DNA from: Salaquimonas sp.
GTDB taxonomy: Bacteria; Pseudomonadota; Alphaproteobacteria; Rhizobiales; Rhizobiaceae
Reading direction: 5' to 3'
Length of the DNA stretch: 52,613 bases
Assembly (NCBI GenBank): GCA_028289365.1
Contig: JANQQM010000117.1
Span: 1 to 52,613 of the forward strand
Shown here: piece after piece, positions 1 through 9,350 of the stretch
Position numbering within the stretch: position 1 is the stretch's first letter
Layout of the letters: each line of letters opens with the position of its first letter
Notes under the pieces: generated by a model
The model's input: the letters and a program-made list of their open reading frames with translations, nothing else
Database searches by the model: none
Told to the model about the DNA's origin: nothing
Position numbers and translations under genes: made by a program

Positions 1-707
1 TCATGATCGCGTTCATGCGCGACAGTAACGACAATACCCATCTGGTCATAAGGCCAATGAACCGTACGGATGCCCGCCAGATCCCGCAATTTTGACCGCA
101 CGCCATCGGCCGCCACCAGGAGCCGTGCCTTGTATTCAGTGCCCGAACTGCAGCTTATTTGTGCATGGCTGGACAGGGTTTCGAAACTGTCGACACTGTC
201 GCCATTGACGAGTTCGACACCGAGTTCCTTCGCCTTTGTACGCAGTGCCTTGACCAGCGAACGATTGGGAACCATGTGCGCAAACGGCGTATCCGATCGC
301 TTGACGCCATTTTCCTCGGAATGTGAGCCGACTTCTGCCCCTTCACCGCCAAATGTTAGGAAGACCGGCCGAACCACATCATTTAGCCGACTGTCGGTCA
401 CAATCATCTCATTGATGGGTTGGGCATCACCCACGATTTCCGTCCACACACCCAGCCTGTCCAGCATGCGGGTGGCCGCAGCAGCGATGGCAGACGCACG
501 CGTATCATTCTCGATTGCCGCTTCGGGAGCCGCATCAACCACGATCACCTTCATGCCCGGAGCGGCCGATTTGATCGACACCGCCACGCAAAGGCCGACA
601 TATCCGCCACCGGCAACAAAGACATCCTGCAGCGTTTCTTGTGCGTTGTCCTGCGAAGATAGCTTCGCCTTCGATCTCGTGGTGCCTCTTTTGACAGCAT
701 CTGTCAC
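1..707 (-). CDS. UbiH/COQ6-family FAD-dependent hydroxylase, 3' end cut by window edge
   Basis: Reading the minus strand from the GTG at 705-707 gives an uninterrupted frame to the window edge. An FAD-binding Rossmann motif (VFVAGGGYVGLCVAV) lies near residue 23, followed by DTRASAIAA, the phrase PINEMIVTD and the second FAD motif ADGVRSKLRDLAG; these mark the aromatic flavin monooxygenases of ubiquinone biosynthesis. Such enzymes hydroxylate the quinone ring precursor at the membrane. The C-terminal part lies outside the window. The GTG start is chosen because a GGAGA sequence sits about 8 bases upstream and no ATG lies in frame before the FAD motif. Which ring position it hydroxylates (UbiH, UbiF or UbiL type) cannot be told. 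Divergent from tesB. Confidence 0.85.
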   Translation of the reverse strand, partial: MTDAVKRGTTRSKAKLSSQDNAQETLQDVFVAGGGYVGLCVAVSIKSAAPGMKVIVVDAAPEAAIENDTRASAIAAAATRMLDRLGVWTEIVGDAQPINEMIVTDSRLNDVVRPVFLTFGGEGAEVGSHSEENGVKRSDTPFAHMVPNRSLVKALRTKAKELGVELVNGDSVDSFETLSSHAQISCSSGTEYKARLLVAADGVRSKLRDLAGIRTVHWPYDQMGIVVTVAHERDH

Positions 708-861
708 AACATTTTTCTCCGGTAGACGGCCTGCGCGACAGTGCACGCCAGCCGGTCAGCAAAATTGATTGACGTAAAGCCTAACAAATGGCCATACCTT
801 CCACCATAGACCTTCTTGCCGCAACGCGGCGATCATCAGCGCACAATTGCAGGACAATTTG

Positions 862-1728
862 ATGCCAAACGCCGTCGACACACTGCTTCAAATATTGGAT
901 TTGGAGAAACTCGAGGAAAACTTGTACCGCGGAACGAGCCCGCAAGTGGGCTGGCAGCGGGTCTTTGGCGGTCAGGTTATTGGTCAGGCACTCGTGGCCG
1001 CACAAAGAACCGTGGATCCAAAACGGCGGGTTCATTCACTTCATGGGTATTTCATGCGCCCGGGCGATCCACTGACCCCGATCATATATGAGGTCAAGCG
1101 GATTCACGACGGCGGAAGTTTTGCAACCCGGCTGATCGTGGCCGTTCAGCACGGCAAGGCGATTTTTTCCATGTCGGCTTCTTTCCATATCCGCGAAGAC
1201 GGATTGGAACATTTCATCAAGATGCCGGATGTCGTTCCGCCGGAAGATCTGCCGAGCGAAAAGGAACTTGTCGAGAAATACGTCAAGAATGCACCCGAAA
1301 ACGTTCGTAGATATTGGCAACGCGAACGCCCCATCGAGTTGAGGCCAACCGATCTCACCCATTATTTCAGCGACAAGAAGCTCGATCCCGCGCAAAATAT
1401 CTGGTTTCGGGCAACCGGCCCGCTTCCCGATGATCCAGCAATACACGAATCTGCCCTCGCCTATGCTTCCGACATGACCCTGCTCGACACCTCCCTCTTC
1501 GCACATGGACGTGCCGTCTTTGACCCGGAACTTCAGGTTGCAAGCCTCGACCATGCCATGTGGTTTCACCGCGATTTCGACATGGCGGACTGGCATTTAT
1601 ATACCCAGGACAGTCCCAGCAGTTCCGGAGCACGAGGTTTCACCCGCGGTTCAATCTATTCGCGCGACGGCAAACTGATTGCCTCTACCGCCCAGGAAGG
1701 CCTCATTCGGCTTCGGAAAAAGAAATGA
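862..1728 (+). CDS. tesB: acyl-CoA thioesterase II
   Basis: Encodes 288 residues, matching the usual length of TesB (about 286). It hydrolyses acyl-CoA to free fatty acid and CoA in the cytosol. The N-terminal hot-dog half contains RVFGGQVIGQAL, and the C-terminal half carries the Asp of ASDMTLLDTSL, the hydroxyl-rich SPSSSGARG segment and the Gln of STAQEGLIR, which correspond to the family's Asp/Thr/Gln catalytic set. I chose the ATG at 862 because AGGA lies 8 bases upstream; an in-frame TTG at 847 would add five residues. It stands alone, divergent from the UbiH-type gene. Confidence 0.93.
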   Translation: MPNAVDTLLQILDLEKLEENLYRGTSPQVGWQRVFGGQVIGQALVAAQRTVDPKRRVHSLHGYFMRPGDPLTPIIYEVKRIHDGGSFATRLIVAVQHGKAIFSMSASFHIREDGLEHFIKMPDVVPPEDLPSEKELVEKYVKNAPENVRRYWQRERPIELRPTDLTHYFSDKKLDPAQNIWFRATGPLPDDPAIHESALAYASDMTLLDTSLFAHGRAVFDPELQVASLDHAMWFHRDFDMADWHLYTQDSPSSSGARGFTRGSIYSRDGKLIASTAQEGLIRLRKKK

Positions 1729-1802
1729 GAGGGTTTGGGTATTTCAATTTCTGCTAATAATTTAAGCAAATTCCAGAATATGCATAATAATTAAGCAACT
1801 CA

Positions 1803-1817
1803 TGTTGCGCCGCAACA
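1803..1817. promoter_or_regulatory. 15-bp perfect inverted repeat upstream of glnK
   Basis: TGTTGCG-C-CGCAACA is a perfect 7-bp inverted repeat in the glnK leader, about 190 bases before the start codon and 66 bases upstream of a sigma-54-like element. The position suits an enhancer for a regulator such as NtrC, but the bases differ from the classical NtrC site (GCAC-N7-GTGC). It could instead belong to the tail of the tesB transcript, although no T-run follows. Confidence 0.35.
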
Positions 1818-1882
1818 AAGCAGTGAATTTGTTGGCGGAAAAAATCACATAAATTCAAATGGTTAGGCGGATAGCGTCAGTT

Positions 1883-1897
1883 TGGCATGGAGTTTGA
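1883..1897 (+). promoter_or_regulatory. possible sigma-54 promoter of glnK-amtB
   Basis: TGGCAT-GGAGT-TTGA has the -24 GG and the -12 TTG of a sigma-54 promoter at the required 5-base spacing; the -12 GC is replaced by GA. It lies about 100 bases upstream of glnK. glnK-amtB operons are commonly under NtrC/sigma-54 control, so the position is sensible, but the -12 element is imperfect. Confidence 0.45.
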
Positions 1898-1999
1898 TTC
1901 CTGTCTTGTGGCCGGGCTCGAAATTTCACGTTTCCTGCCAGCAATCGAGACTCTGAAGCAGCAAACCTTGCCGCTTCTGCCAACAGAACGGGTGATTGA

Positions 2000-2338
<339 letters not shown>

Positions 2339-2364
2339 CCAGTCAAATCCTAGGGAATTCAACT

Positions 2365-3696
2365 ATGAAGAATGCAATAATAAAGACAGCTATTTTTGCC
2401 GGGGCGGCCTCATTCGCCTTGGCGGGAACGGCATTCGGCCAGGAAACCGCTGCTGCCGAAACATCTTCGCCATCACCTGAAACCGCCTACATCTTTAATA
2501 CACTACTGTTCCTGATCGGCGGATTTTTGGTCATGTGGATGGCCGCTGGCTTCGCCATGCTGGAAGCAGGCCTTGTCCGCTCCAAGAATGTCTCGATGCA
2601 GTGCCTGAAGAACATCGGCCTGTATTCCATTGCAGGCATCATGTACTGGCTGATCGGTTACAATCTCATGTATACCGACGTTAATGGCGGCTATATCGGC
2701 TCCTTTACGCTCTCCTATGCATTTGATCCGGTAGGCGGAAACGCATTGGATACCGGATATTCAACCGCATCCGACTGGTTCTTCCAGATGGTGTTCGTTG
2801 CAACAGCAGCCTCCATCGTTTCCGGCACCCTTGCCGAACGCATCAAGATATGGCCATTCCTGATCTTCGTGGTCGTATTGACCGGCTTCATCTACCCAAT
2901 CGCCGGTTCCTGGCAATGGGGCGCAGGCTGGCTTTCCGAGATGGGCTTCTCTGACTTTGCAGGTTCGACCCTGGTCCATTCTGTCGGTGGTTGGGCCGCA
3001 TTGGCCGGTGCACTTCTGCTTGGCGCCCGAAAAGGCAAATATGTTGACGGCAAGGTGCAACCCATGCCCGGTTCCAACATCCCGCTTGCGACGCTTGGTA
3101 CCTTTATCCTCTGGCTCGGCTGGTTCGGATTTAACGGTGCCTCGCAGCTGGCTATGGGAACGATCGGCGATGTATCGGATGTTTCCCGCATCTTCGCCAA
3201 TACCAATATGGCAGCGGCAGCTGGCGTTGTCGTAACCATTGTTCTGCTGCAAATCCTCTACGGCAAGATCGACGTGACCATGGTTCTCAACGGCGCACTT
3301 GCCGGCCTGGTGGCAATCACCGCTGAACCGCTCGCGCCCGAAATGTGGCAGGTCCTGCTTATCGGTGGTGTTGGTGGCGCGATCGTTGTGTTCGCCGTTC
3401 CAATGCTCGACAAACTGAAAATCGACGACGTTGTCGGTGCCATTCCGGTTCACCTCCTGGCCGGTATCTGGGGAACCCTGATCGTACCGTTCTCCAATGC
3501 CGATGCCAGCTATGGCACACAGCTGATCGGTATCATTGCCTACGGCGTCTTCACAGTCGTTGCCTCGATCATCGTCTGGGCAATTCTGAAGGCGGTCATT
3601 GGTATCCGGATCGACGAGGAAGGCGAAACCATCGGTCTCGACAAAGCGGAAGTTGGTGTGGAAGCCTATCCGGAATTCGGTATGGGCAGAGTCTGA
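2365..3696 (+). CDS. amtB: ammonium transporter AmtB
   Basis: The 443-residue product begins with a signal peptide (MKNAIIKTAIFAGAASFALA..., cleavage near AFGQE) and then has about eleven membrane helices. Family signatures are clear: MWMAAGFAMLEAGLVRSKN near the first helix, the ammonium transporter motif around DFAGSTLVHSVGGWAALAGA, and the late GIWGTLIVPF helix. It conducts ammonia/ammonium across the inner membrane. It is cotranscribed with glnK, whose product should block the cytoplasmic exit, and a strong intrinsic terminator follows 25 bases after the stop. Confidence 0.96.
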   Translation: MKNAIIKTAIFAGAASFALAGTAFGQETAAAETSSPSPETAYIFNTLLFLIGGFLVMWMAAGFAMLEAGLVRSKNVSMQCLKNIGLYSIAGIMYWLIGYNLMYTDVNGGYIGSFTLSYAFDPVGGNALDTGYSTASDWFFQMVFVATAASIVSGTLAERIKIWPFLIFVVVLTGFIYPIAGSWQWGAGWLSEMGFSDFAGSTLVHSVGGWAALAGALLLGARKGKYVDGKVQPMPGSNIPLATLGTFILWLGWFGFNGASQLAMGTIGDVSDVSRIFANTNMAAAAGVVVTIVLLQILYGKIDVTMVLNGALAGLVAITAEPLAPEMWQVLLIGGVGGAIVVFAVPMLDKLKIDDVVGAIPVHLLAGIWGTLIVPFSNADASYGTQLIGIIAYGVFTVVASIIVWAILKAVIGIRIDEEGETIGLDKAEVGVEAYPEFGMGRV

Positions 3697-3721
3697 TACC
3701 GGACACATTATGCAACATTTG

Positions 3722-3749
3722 GGCCCGGCATTTGCCGGGCCTTTTTTTT
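3722..3749 (+). terminator. intrinsic terminator after amtB
   Basis: The stem GGCCCGGC / GCCGGGCC (8 bp, loop ATTT) is followed directly by eight T residues. This is a textbook rho-independent terminator ending the glnK-amtB transcript and isolating it from ftsK. Confidence 0.93.
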
Positions 3750-3824
3750 GAAAATACGCCGGCAAAACCACCTTCAGTTCTGCGCGCATTCTCCTGTTAA
3801 AAAACGCTCCCGAAACCCCGATGG

Positions 3825-3840
3825 TTAACAGGCGTTTAAC
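3825..3840 (+). promoter_or_regulatory. full CtrA-type box upstream of ftsK
   Basis: TTAA-CAGGCGT-TTAAC matches the alphaproteobacterial CtrA consensus TTAA-N7-TTAAC exactly, and the reverse reading GTTAA-N7-TTAA matches too. It lies 115 bases upstream of ftsK in a gene-free leader. CtrA times many cell-division genes, so control of ftsK is plausible. The left half-site also forms an 8-bp inverted repeat with CCTGTTAA at 3793-3800. Confidence 0.6.
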
Positions 3841-3954
3841 CTTCCATGTTTACGATTGAGCTAACCACAACCAGGCCTGCACGGCCCGGATTGTGTTTCA
3901 TTGCCTGTTGTCCGGCTTTGCGACATCGGGTGATGCATAAACTCGGAGAACAGG

Positions 3955-6603
3955 ATGCAGGCCACGCAGATACGCAAAAGACAGGACGGACAATCAACCG
4001 CGCATGCACCGCGCTGGCTCAGCGGTCAACTGGGCATTCTTGCCGGTCTGGGCCTGATGGCCGTAGTTGCATATTGTTTCGCCAGCCTGGCGACGTGGTC
4101 TATCCATGATCCCAGTCTCTCAAATGCCAATGCCAATACCATAAACAATGCCGGTGGCTACCTTGGCGCTTCAATCGCCGACATGATGATCCAGTTCACC
4201 GGCCTGGCAAGCGTGATTGTTCTCGTTCCTCCCGCAATCTGGGCTTGGTTGAAAATTCTGCAAAGACCAATTGGCCGCATGCGCGCCCGGCTGCTTGTCT
4301 GGATACCGGGCATATTATGCGCCTGCGCAGCACTTGGTGCCTTCGGCAAACCCGACAACTGGCCGCTTCCCACCGGAATTGGCGGCGTCCTGGGCGATCT
4401 CGTTCTGAGACTGCCGGGAATGGTCTTTGGTGGCTATCCCGCCGGGATGTTGGCATTGCCTTTTGCATTGGTCTTCGGAATTCCGGCCTTGTTCCTGACA
4501 CTGTATTCGGCCGGGCTGATCTTCCGCGGTCCAAAAACTACCGACGATGTTGAATTCGATCCTGAAACCGGAGAGATAATCGAGGATGACAGCGCAGACG
4601 GCCATATTCTGGGGCACCTTATTCACTGGGGCTTTACGCTCAGGGCATTGTTTCGCCGCAGGCGCAAGGGACCAGAAGCGGCAACTTCGCAGGAAGTTGA
4701 TACTGATACCGCTTCTGCCCCCTCAAGAGGTGTTTTCGCCAGACTCAAGGACCTTTGGGTGAATTTGACAACACCTGAAGATGACGGCCTGGAAAATTTT
4801 GATCGAGACAATGATCCGCGAGTGATTGGTTCCGGACATGGAGAGCCTGAATTTGAGGATGGCTACGAACCGGATTACCTGGTCGCGCCCGACATGGCAC
4901 CACAATATGGCGAACAGGTATATAGCGAGGATGAGCACAACCCGGATGCCGGTTGGGAACCGATGTCGGCTCCAGCTGCCGACGGCTCGGCACCTGCGGG
5001 AACAAATCGCGTTAAACCGATGAAGAAACGCCTGCAAACCGGCAAGCGTCTGAACCAGGAAGCACAATCATCCTTCATTGAATCAGAACAGTTCGATCTT
5101 CCGGCGCTTCATTTTCTTTCCGAGGCCAAGAACGTCGTCAAGGATGCCACGCTTTCAAATGAATCCCTGGAACAAAATGCGCGCCTGCTGGAGGGCGTCC
5201 TCGAGGATTTTGGCGTAAAGGGAGACATAATCAATGTCCGTCCGGGACCAGTAGTCACGCTTTACGAACTCGAGCCAGCACCGGGCATTAAATCGTCCCG
5301 GGTAATCGGCCTGGCCGATGACATTGCCCGCTCGATGAGTGCGATTGCCTGCCGTGTCGCCGTTGTACCGGGCCGCAATGCAATTGGAATCGAATTGCCG
5401 AACAGTCGGCGCGAAACGGTCTATCTCCGTGAACTGCTGGCCAGCAAGGATTATGAGGCGAGCAAGGGCAAACTGCCGCTGGTGCTCGGAAAGACCATTG
5501 GCGGAGAACCTGTAATCGCCGATCTGTCAAAGATGCCCCACCTCCTGGTCGCTGGTACGACCGGATCGGGTAAGTCGGTTGCCATCAACACCATGATCCT
5601 GTCGGTTCTCTATCGGCTGTCACCCCAGCAGGTAAAACTGATCATGATCGACCCGAAAATGCTGGAACTGTCGATTTATGACGGCATTCCGCACCTGCTG
5701 ACACCGGTCGTCACCGATCCGAAGAAGGCGGTGGTCGCGCTCAAATGGACCGTCAGGGAGATGGAGGAACGCTACAAGAAGATGTCCAAGCTCGGCGTTC
5801 GCAATATTGACGGGTTCAATACGCGCCTCGAACAGGCAAGGCGCAAGGGCGAATCGCTGACCAAGACGGTCCAGACGGGCTATGACCGGGAATCCGGCGA
5901 GGCCATCTACGAAACCGAGGAGCTTGATCTCGAGCCAATGCCCTATATCGTCGTCATCATCGACGAGATGGCCGATCTGATGATGGTCGCGGGCAAGGAC
6001 ATTGAAGGCACCATCCAGCGCCTGGCACAAATGGCTCGCGCCGCCGGCATCCATGTCATCATGGCAACCCAGCGCCCATCGGTTGATGTAATCACCGGTA
6101 CGATCAAGGCAAACTTCCCGACCCGGATTTCTTTCCAGGTAACCTCCAAGATCGATTCGCGCACCATCCTGGGCGAACAGGGCGCCGAACAGCTGCTCGG
6201 AATGGGCGACATGCTGTATATGGCCGGCGGTGGCCGCATTAAGCGCGTCCATGGCCCGTTTGTCGCCGATGACGAGGTCGAAAAGGTCGTCAATCACCTG
6301 AAGACACAGGGCGTTCCGCAATATCTCGAGGCAGTCACGACCGAAGAGGACGATCCGGAAGGCGATGGTTCCGGCGGCTCGGCAGGAAATCTCTCTGAGT
6401 CCAATGATATCTACGATCAGGCCGTCGCCGTGATCCTGCGTGACCGCAAGGTTTCGACCAGCTATATTCAGCGCCGGCTTGGCATCGGATATAATCGCGC
6501 TGCTTCTTTGATCGAACGGATGGAACAGGAAGGCCTGATCGGTCCGGCTAACCATGCGGGCAAGCGCGAGATATTGGTCCCGGACGAGAACGAGACCATC
6601 TGA
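3955..6603 (+). CDS. ftsK: DNA translocase FtsK
   Basis: The 882-residue protein pumps chromosome DNA at the division septum to clear the terminus region. Four hydrophobic spans lie within about residues 25-190, followed by an acidic linker, the alpha/beta motor with Walker A GTTGSGKS (534-541) and Walker [34 protein letters not shown], and a C-terminal gamma winged helix (about 815-882, [21 protein letters not shown]) that reads polar KOPS-type sequences. It begins a run with lolA and xthA, an order familiar from rhizobia. A CtrA-type box lies upstream. Confidence 0.96.
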   Translation: MQATQIRKRQDGQSTAHAPRWLSGQLGILAGLGLMAVVAYCFASLATWSIHDPSLSNANANTINNAGGYLGASIADMMIQFTGLASVIVLVPPAIWAWLKILQRPIGRMRARLLVWIPGILCACAALGAFGKPDNWPLPTGIGGVLGDLVLRLPGMVFGGYPAGMLALPFALVFGIPALFLTLYSAGLIFRGPKTTDDVEFDPETGEIIEDDSADGHILGHLIHWGFTLRALFRRRRKGPEAATSQEVDTDTASAPSRGVFARLKDLWVNLTTPEDDGLENFDRDNDPRVIGSGHGEPEFEDGYEPDYLVAPDMAPQYGEQVYSEDEHNPDAGWEPMSAPAADGSAPAGTNRVKPMKKRLQTGKRLNQEAQSSFIESEQFDLPALHFLSEAKNVVKDATLSNESLEQNARLLEGVLEDFGVKGDIINVRPGPVVTLYELEPAPGIKSSRVIGLADDIARSMSAIACRVAVVPGRNAIGIELPNSRRETVYLRELLASKDYEASKGKLPLVLGKTIGGEPVIADLSKMPHLLVAGTTGSGKSVAINTMILSVLYRLSPQQVKLIMIDPKMLELSIYDGIPHLLTPVVTDPKKAVVALKWTVREMEERYKKMSKLGVRNIDGFNTRLEQARRKGESLTKTVQTGYDRESGEAIYETEELDLEPMPYIVVIIDEMADLMMVAGKDIEGTIQRLAQMARAAGIHVIMATQRPSVDVITGTIKANFPTRISFQVTSKIDSRTILGEQGAEQLLGMGDMLYMAGGGRIKRVHGPFVADDEVEKVVNHLKTQGVPQYLEAVTTEEDDPEGDGSGGSAGNLSESNDIYDQAVAVILRDRKVSTSYIQRRLGIGYNRAASLIERMEQEGLIGPANHAGKREILVPDENETI

Positions 6604-6773
6604 CGCACATCTAAGGCCGCCTTGTCATATTGGCAAAAAATTTCACTCATATACAAAATTTCCGTTCAAATAACGCTTCCATGCCTTGATACGGCCATGC
6701 AATCCCTTATGCAGGTAACAACGGCTTTCCGAATCTTCGATTTGAATCGATATCCACGAGGAGTTCGTCTTTC

Positions 6774-7451
6774 ATGACTGGCAAATTGGCTTCGGCAACA
6801 GGTTATATTTTCAGAAATTTTGTATTTGTTTCAGCCTTACTGGCAGCCACCGGTACCTTTGATACCCAGGCGTCAGAAACGGAAGAACCGGCAAAGCAGC
6901 TGACGCGCGAAGAAACCATCAGGGCAGTAAGCGACAATTTTTCCGCGATTCCCACCATGACCGGAGAATTTGTGCAGTTCGGACCCAATGGCGAGCAAAG
7001 TGGCGGCGTGTTTTACATCGAACGGCCAGGTAAAATCCGCTTCAACTATGAAGAACCCGCCTCGATTGAAGTCATTTCCAATGGCAAGACGGTTGCCATT
7101 CACAACAAGAAACTCAAGACCTGGGATTTCTATCCGCTCAACAAGACGCCTCTGAAGCTCTTGCTTGATGATGAGCTCAACGTGGATTCCAGTGCGATCC
7201 GCGACATAGTCTCAGAGCCGGATCTGACCACGATCGTCATGGGTGACGACAAGATTTTCGGCGATTCTGAGATTACGCTGATGTTTGATCCGCTAAGCTA
7301 TGATCTGCGCCAATGGACGATCAAGGATACCGCTGGCAAGGAAACATCGGTAATGGTCTTCAACATCACGAAAAATGTCCGGATATCGGAGAAATTTTTC
7401 AAATTTGATGAACTTGCCATTCGCCGCAGTCAGCGTGAAAGCAACAACTGA
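6774..7451 (+). CDS. lolA: outer-membrane lipoprotein carrier protein LolA
   Basis: The 225-residue secreted protein has an N-terminal hydrophobic signal (FVFVSALLAATG, cleavage near TQAS). The mature part shows LolA features: SAIPTMTGEFVQFGPNGEQSG, FYIERPGKIRFNYEEP, and a concave beta sheet with ISNGKTVAIHNKKLKTWDFY and PLKLLLDD. It would ferry lipoproteins across the periplasm from the LolCDE transporter to the outer membrane. It sits 170 bases after ftsK, with its own leader. Sequence identity to the E. coli protein is likely low, as usual for the alphaproteobacterial form. Confidence 0.88.
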   Translation: MTGKLASATGYIFRNFVFVSALLAATGTFDTQASETEEPAKQLTREETIRAVSDNFSAIPTMTGEFVQFGPNGEQSGGVFYIERPGKIRFNYEEPASIEVISNGKTVAIHNKKLKTWDFYPLNKTPLKLLLDDELNVDSSAIRDIVSEPDLTTIVMGDDKIFGDSEITLMFDPLSYDLRQWTIKDTAGKETSVMVFNITKNVRISEKFFKFDELAIRRSQRESNN

Positions 7452-7585
7452 TAGAGCCTTGCACAACCACGGATTTCCACTAATTTGAGCGAGCTTCGAT
7501 GAAATTCTCGGGCCATGACCTGGTGCCCGCTATCCATCTTGTCAACAAGCCATACGATAAGGCCATTTAATGCCTGGGATCATTC

Positions 7586-8389
7586 ATGCCACTTAGTATC
7601 GCAACCTGGAACATAAATTCGGTTCGTCTCCGTCAGTCCCTGGTAGAAGAATTTCTCGACGAGTACCAACCGGATTTGCTGTGTTTGCAGGAAATCAAGT
7701 GTCAGAACGATCAGTTCCCGGAAAAGGCGTTCCGTAAAAAAGGATATGAACATCAAGCGGTTAAAGGGCAAAAGGGCTATCATGGCGTAGCCATCCTTTC
7801 AAAAAGACCGTTTTCGCAGACCCATTCGAGGGATTTCTGCAACATGGGAGATAGCCGCCACATATCCGCAGTATTCGAAGCTGACGGGAGCCCGGTGAGA
7901 TTGCATAATTTCTATGTACCCGCAGGTGGGGATGAACCTGATCCGAAGAAAAACCCCAAATTCGATCACAAGCTGCGTTTTGTCGACGAGATGGAAGCCG
8001 TGAGTGCAATCGAAGACGATATTCCGTCAGTCCTGGTTGGCGATCTGAATATCGCACCGCTGGAAAATGACGTCTGGTCGCATAAGCAGTTACTGAAAAT
8101 CGTCAGCCACACCCCGGTGGAAACCGAGGGCCTGACCCGGACCTTCAACAAGGGCGGCTGGACGGATTTGATCCGTCAGAAAATTCCGCCGGAAGAAAAG
8201 ATCTATACCTGGTGGAGCTATCGCGCCCGGGATTGGGAAGCCAGTGATCGCGGGCGTCGGCTAGATCACATCTGGGCAGCCCCGCAACTCGCCGAGCGCA
8301 TGACAGATCTCAAGGTGTTGAAACATGCCAGGGGCTGGGAAAAGCCCTCGGACCATGTACCGGTGATAGTCGAATTGGATCTGACCTAG
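7586..8389 (+). CDS. xthA: exodeoxyribonuclease III
   Basis: The 267-residue product is a full-length AP endonuclease / 3'-5' exonuclease of the EEP fold, acting in base-excision repair. Active-site landmarks are present in order: TWNINSVR (metal/phosphate Asn), LLCLQEIK (Glu), YHGVAILS, the GDLNIAP Asp-Asn pair, WTDLIR, RLDHIWAAP and the terminal SDHVPVIVELDL (Asp-His). The second gene after ftsK, on the same strand, with a 134-base gap before it in which I see no convincing gene. Confidence 0.94.
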   Translation: MPLSIATWNINSVRLRQSLVEEFLDEYQPDLLCLQEIKCQNDQFPEKAFRKKGYEHQAVKGQKGYHGVAILSKRPFSQTHSRDFCNMGDSRHISAVFEADGSPVRLHNFYVPAGGDEPDPKKNPKFDHKLRFVDEMEAVSAIEDDIPSVLVGDLNIAPLENDVWSHKQLLKIVSHTPVETEGLTRTFNKGGWTDLIRQKIPPEEKIYTWWSYRARDWEASDRGRRLDHIWAAPQLAERMTDLKVLKHARGWEKPSDHVPVIVELDLT

Positions 8390-8488
8390 CGGTCCAGCAC
8401 TCACAGTCTATGCCCTGCTATTTGCTCATTTTGCGTCGGTTCATACACGCGTTATGGTTTCCAGATCGATATTTCTGGAGATAGCAGG

Positions 8489-8788
8489 ATGATCATGCGC
8501 ATTTTTCAGGTAACGACCCATCCCGGCAAAGAGCATCAATTCTCGAAGTTCTTTCACGAAACTGCAATTCCACTAATGCTGAATACGCCCGGGCTGATAT
8601 CGGTATTCCCCGGCGCACCACGCAAGGAAAGCCCGTGTGAATTCTGCATGGTGATGATCTGGAAGGACCTGCATTCACTCAAGTCCTTTGTCGGTGAGGA
8701 CTATGAAAGCGCCCATATTCTTCCTGAAGAAGCAGAGCTGGTTAAGGCACGAACAATCAAGCATTACGATCTGGTTGAAACCGGTTGA
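8489..8788 (+). CDS. antibiotic-biosynthesis-monooxygenase (ABM) fold protein
   Basis: A 99-residue single-domain protein starting MIMRIFQVTTHPGKEHQFSKFF. The pattern of a first strand with a PGKE turn, the LMLNTPGLISVFPG helix-strand, the central VMIWKDLHSLKSFVGE strand-helix and the last strand HYDLVE fits the dimeric ferredoxin-like ABM family. Members include small monooxygenases, heme-degrading proteins and many with no known substrate. The substrate here is unknown. GGAG lies upstream of the ATG at 8489; an ATG two codons later is also possible. It stands alone and faces the next gene with 16 bases between. Confidence 0.7.
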   Translation: MIMRIFQVTTHPGKEHQFSKFFHETAIPLMLNTPGLISVFPGAPRKESPCEFCMVMIWKDLHSLKSFVGEDYESAHILPEEAELVKARTIKHYDLVETG

Positions 8789-8804
8789 ACGCGGACAATC
8801 CCGA

Positions 8805-9296
8805 TCATTTTTCCTCGTCATCCTTGCCGCCCAGCGGTGGAATGAGTTTCAATTTTTCCTGCACATCTTCCATCTGTTGAACCAGCTCACGCACGGTATG
8901 CGATATCCGCGTATGCAGCATATGCGCCTTTTCCGGATATTCGCGCAGCAAGCGGTGGAACAAAGGCCGGGGAATGAAAAGCAGCTCGCATTCTGTCTTT
9001 GCTACTGCTGACGCAACCCGGCGAACATTGGTGATCAAGGCCATCTCACCGATCAACCCGGCCGGTCCGCAACTCTCCAAGACCAAATCACGTTCACCAC
9101 TATGCAGGACGATATCGACCTGGCCGGAAGCAATGACATAGCCGCCCTCGCTGTCATCCCCTTCGGAAAACAGCGTGGTTCCCTTTTTCAGCACCTGACG
9201 TTCGGTTCCGAACGCAATAAGACGCAGGTGCTCCAGGCCAAAATCCCGGAACAACGTCACGCGCGATAACAGATCTATGTCTTCCTGTAGTCCCAT
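8805..9296 (-). CDS. cyclic-nucleotide-binding domain protein without a DNA-binding domain
   Basis: The 163-residue product is a Crp-like sensor domain alone. LFSEGDDSEGGYVIASGQVDIVL, the GLIGEMALI phosphate-binding cassette and RRVASAVAKTECELLFIPRPLF are typical of a cNMP-binding beta barrel. After it come only a helical tail (MLHTRISHTVRELVQQMEDVQEKL, a likely coiled coil) and a charged end, with no helix-turn-helix. The ligand is unproven because the cassette lacks the Arg that would hold the cyclic phosphate. I start at the ATG 9294-9296 because homologs begin at this point; a TTG at 9327 would add 11 residues. It lies 54 bases after cenR and may share its transcript. Confidence 0.78.
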   Translation of the reverse strand: MGLQEDIDLLSRVTLFRDFGLEHLRLIAFGTERQVLKKGTTLFSEGDDSEGGYVIASGQVDIVLHSGERDLVLESCGPAGLIGEMALITNVRRVASAVAKTECELLFIPRPLFHRLLREYPEKAHMLHTRISHTVRELVQQMEDVQEKLKLIPPLGGKDDEEK

Positions 9297-9350
9297 GTCC
9301 CCACAAATCAGCCCTTCCGTTCGAATCAAGGCCTGAATCGGAAGGATAGG

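Noticed and set aside
70-768. 232-codon plus-strand frame
   Set aside because: The minus strand encodes a clear UbiH-type hydroxylase across this region.
2761-3789. 342-codon open frame antisense to amtB
   Set aside because: Same reason: AmtB helices explain the opposite strand, and the antisense product has no recognisable domain.
7499-7570. 23-residue small ORF between lolA and xthA
   Set aside because: Only a weak purine-rich stretch precedes the ATG, and the peptide shows no conserved or signal-like feature; cannot be supported.
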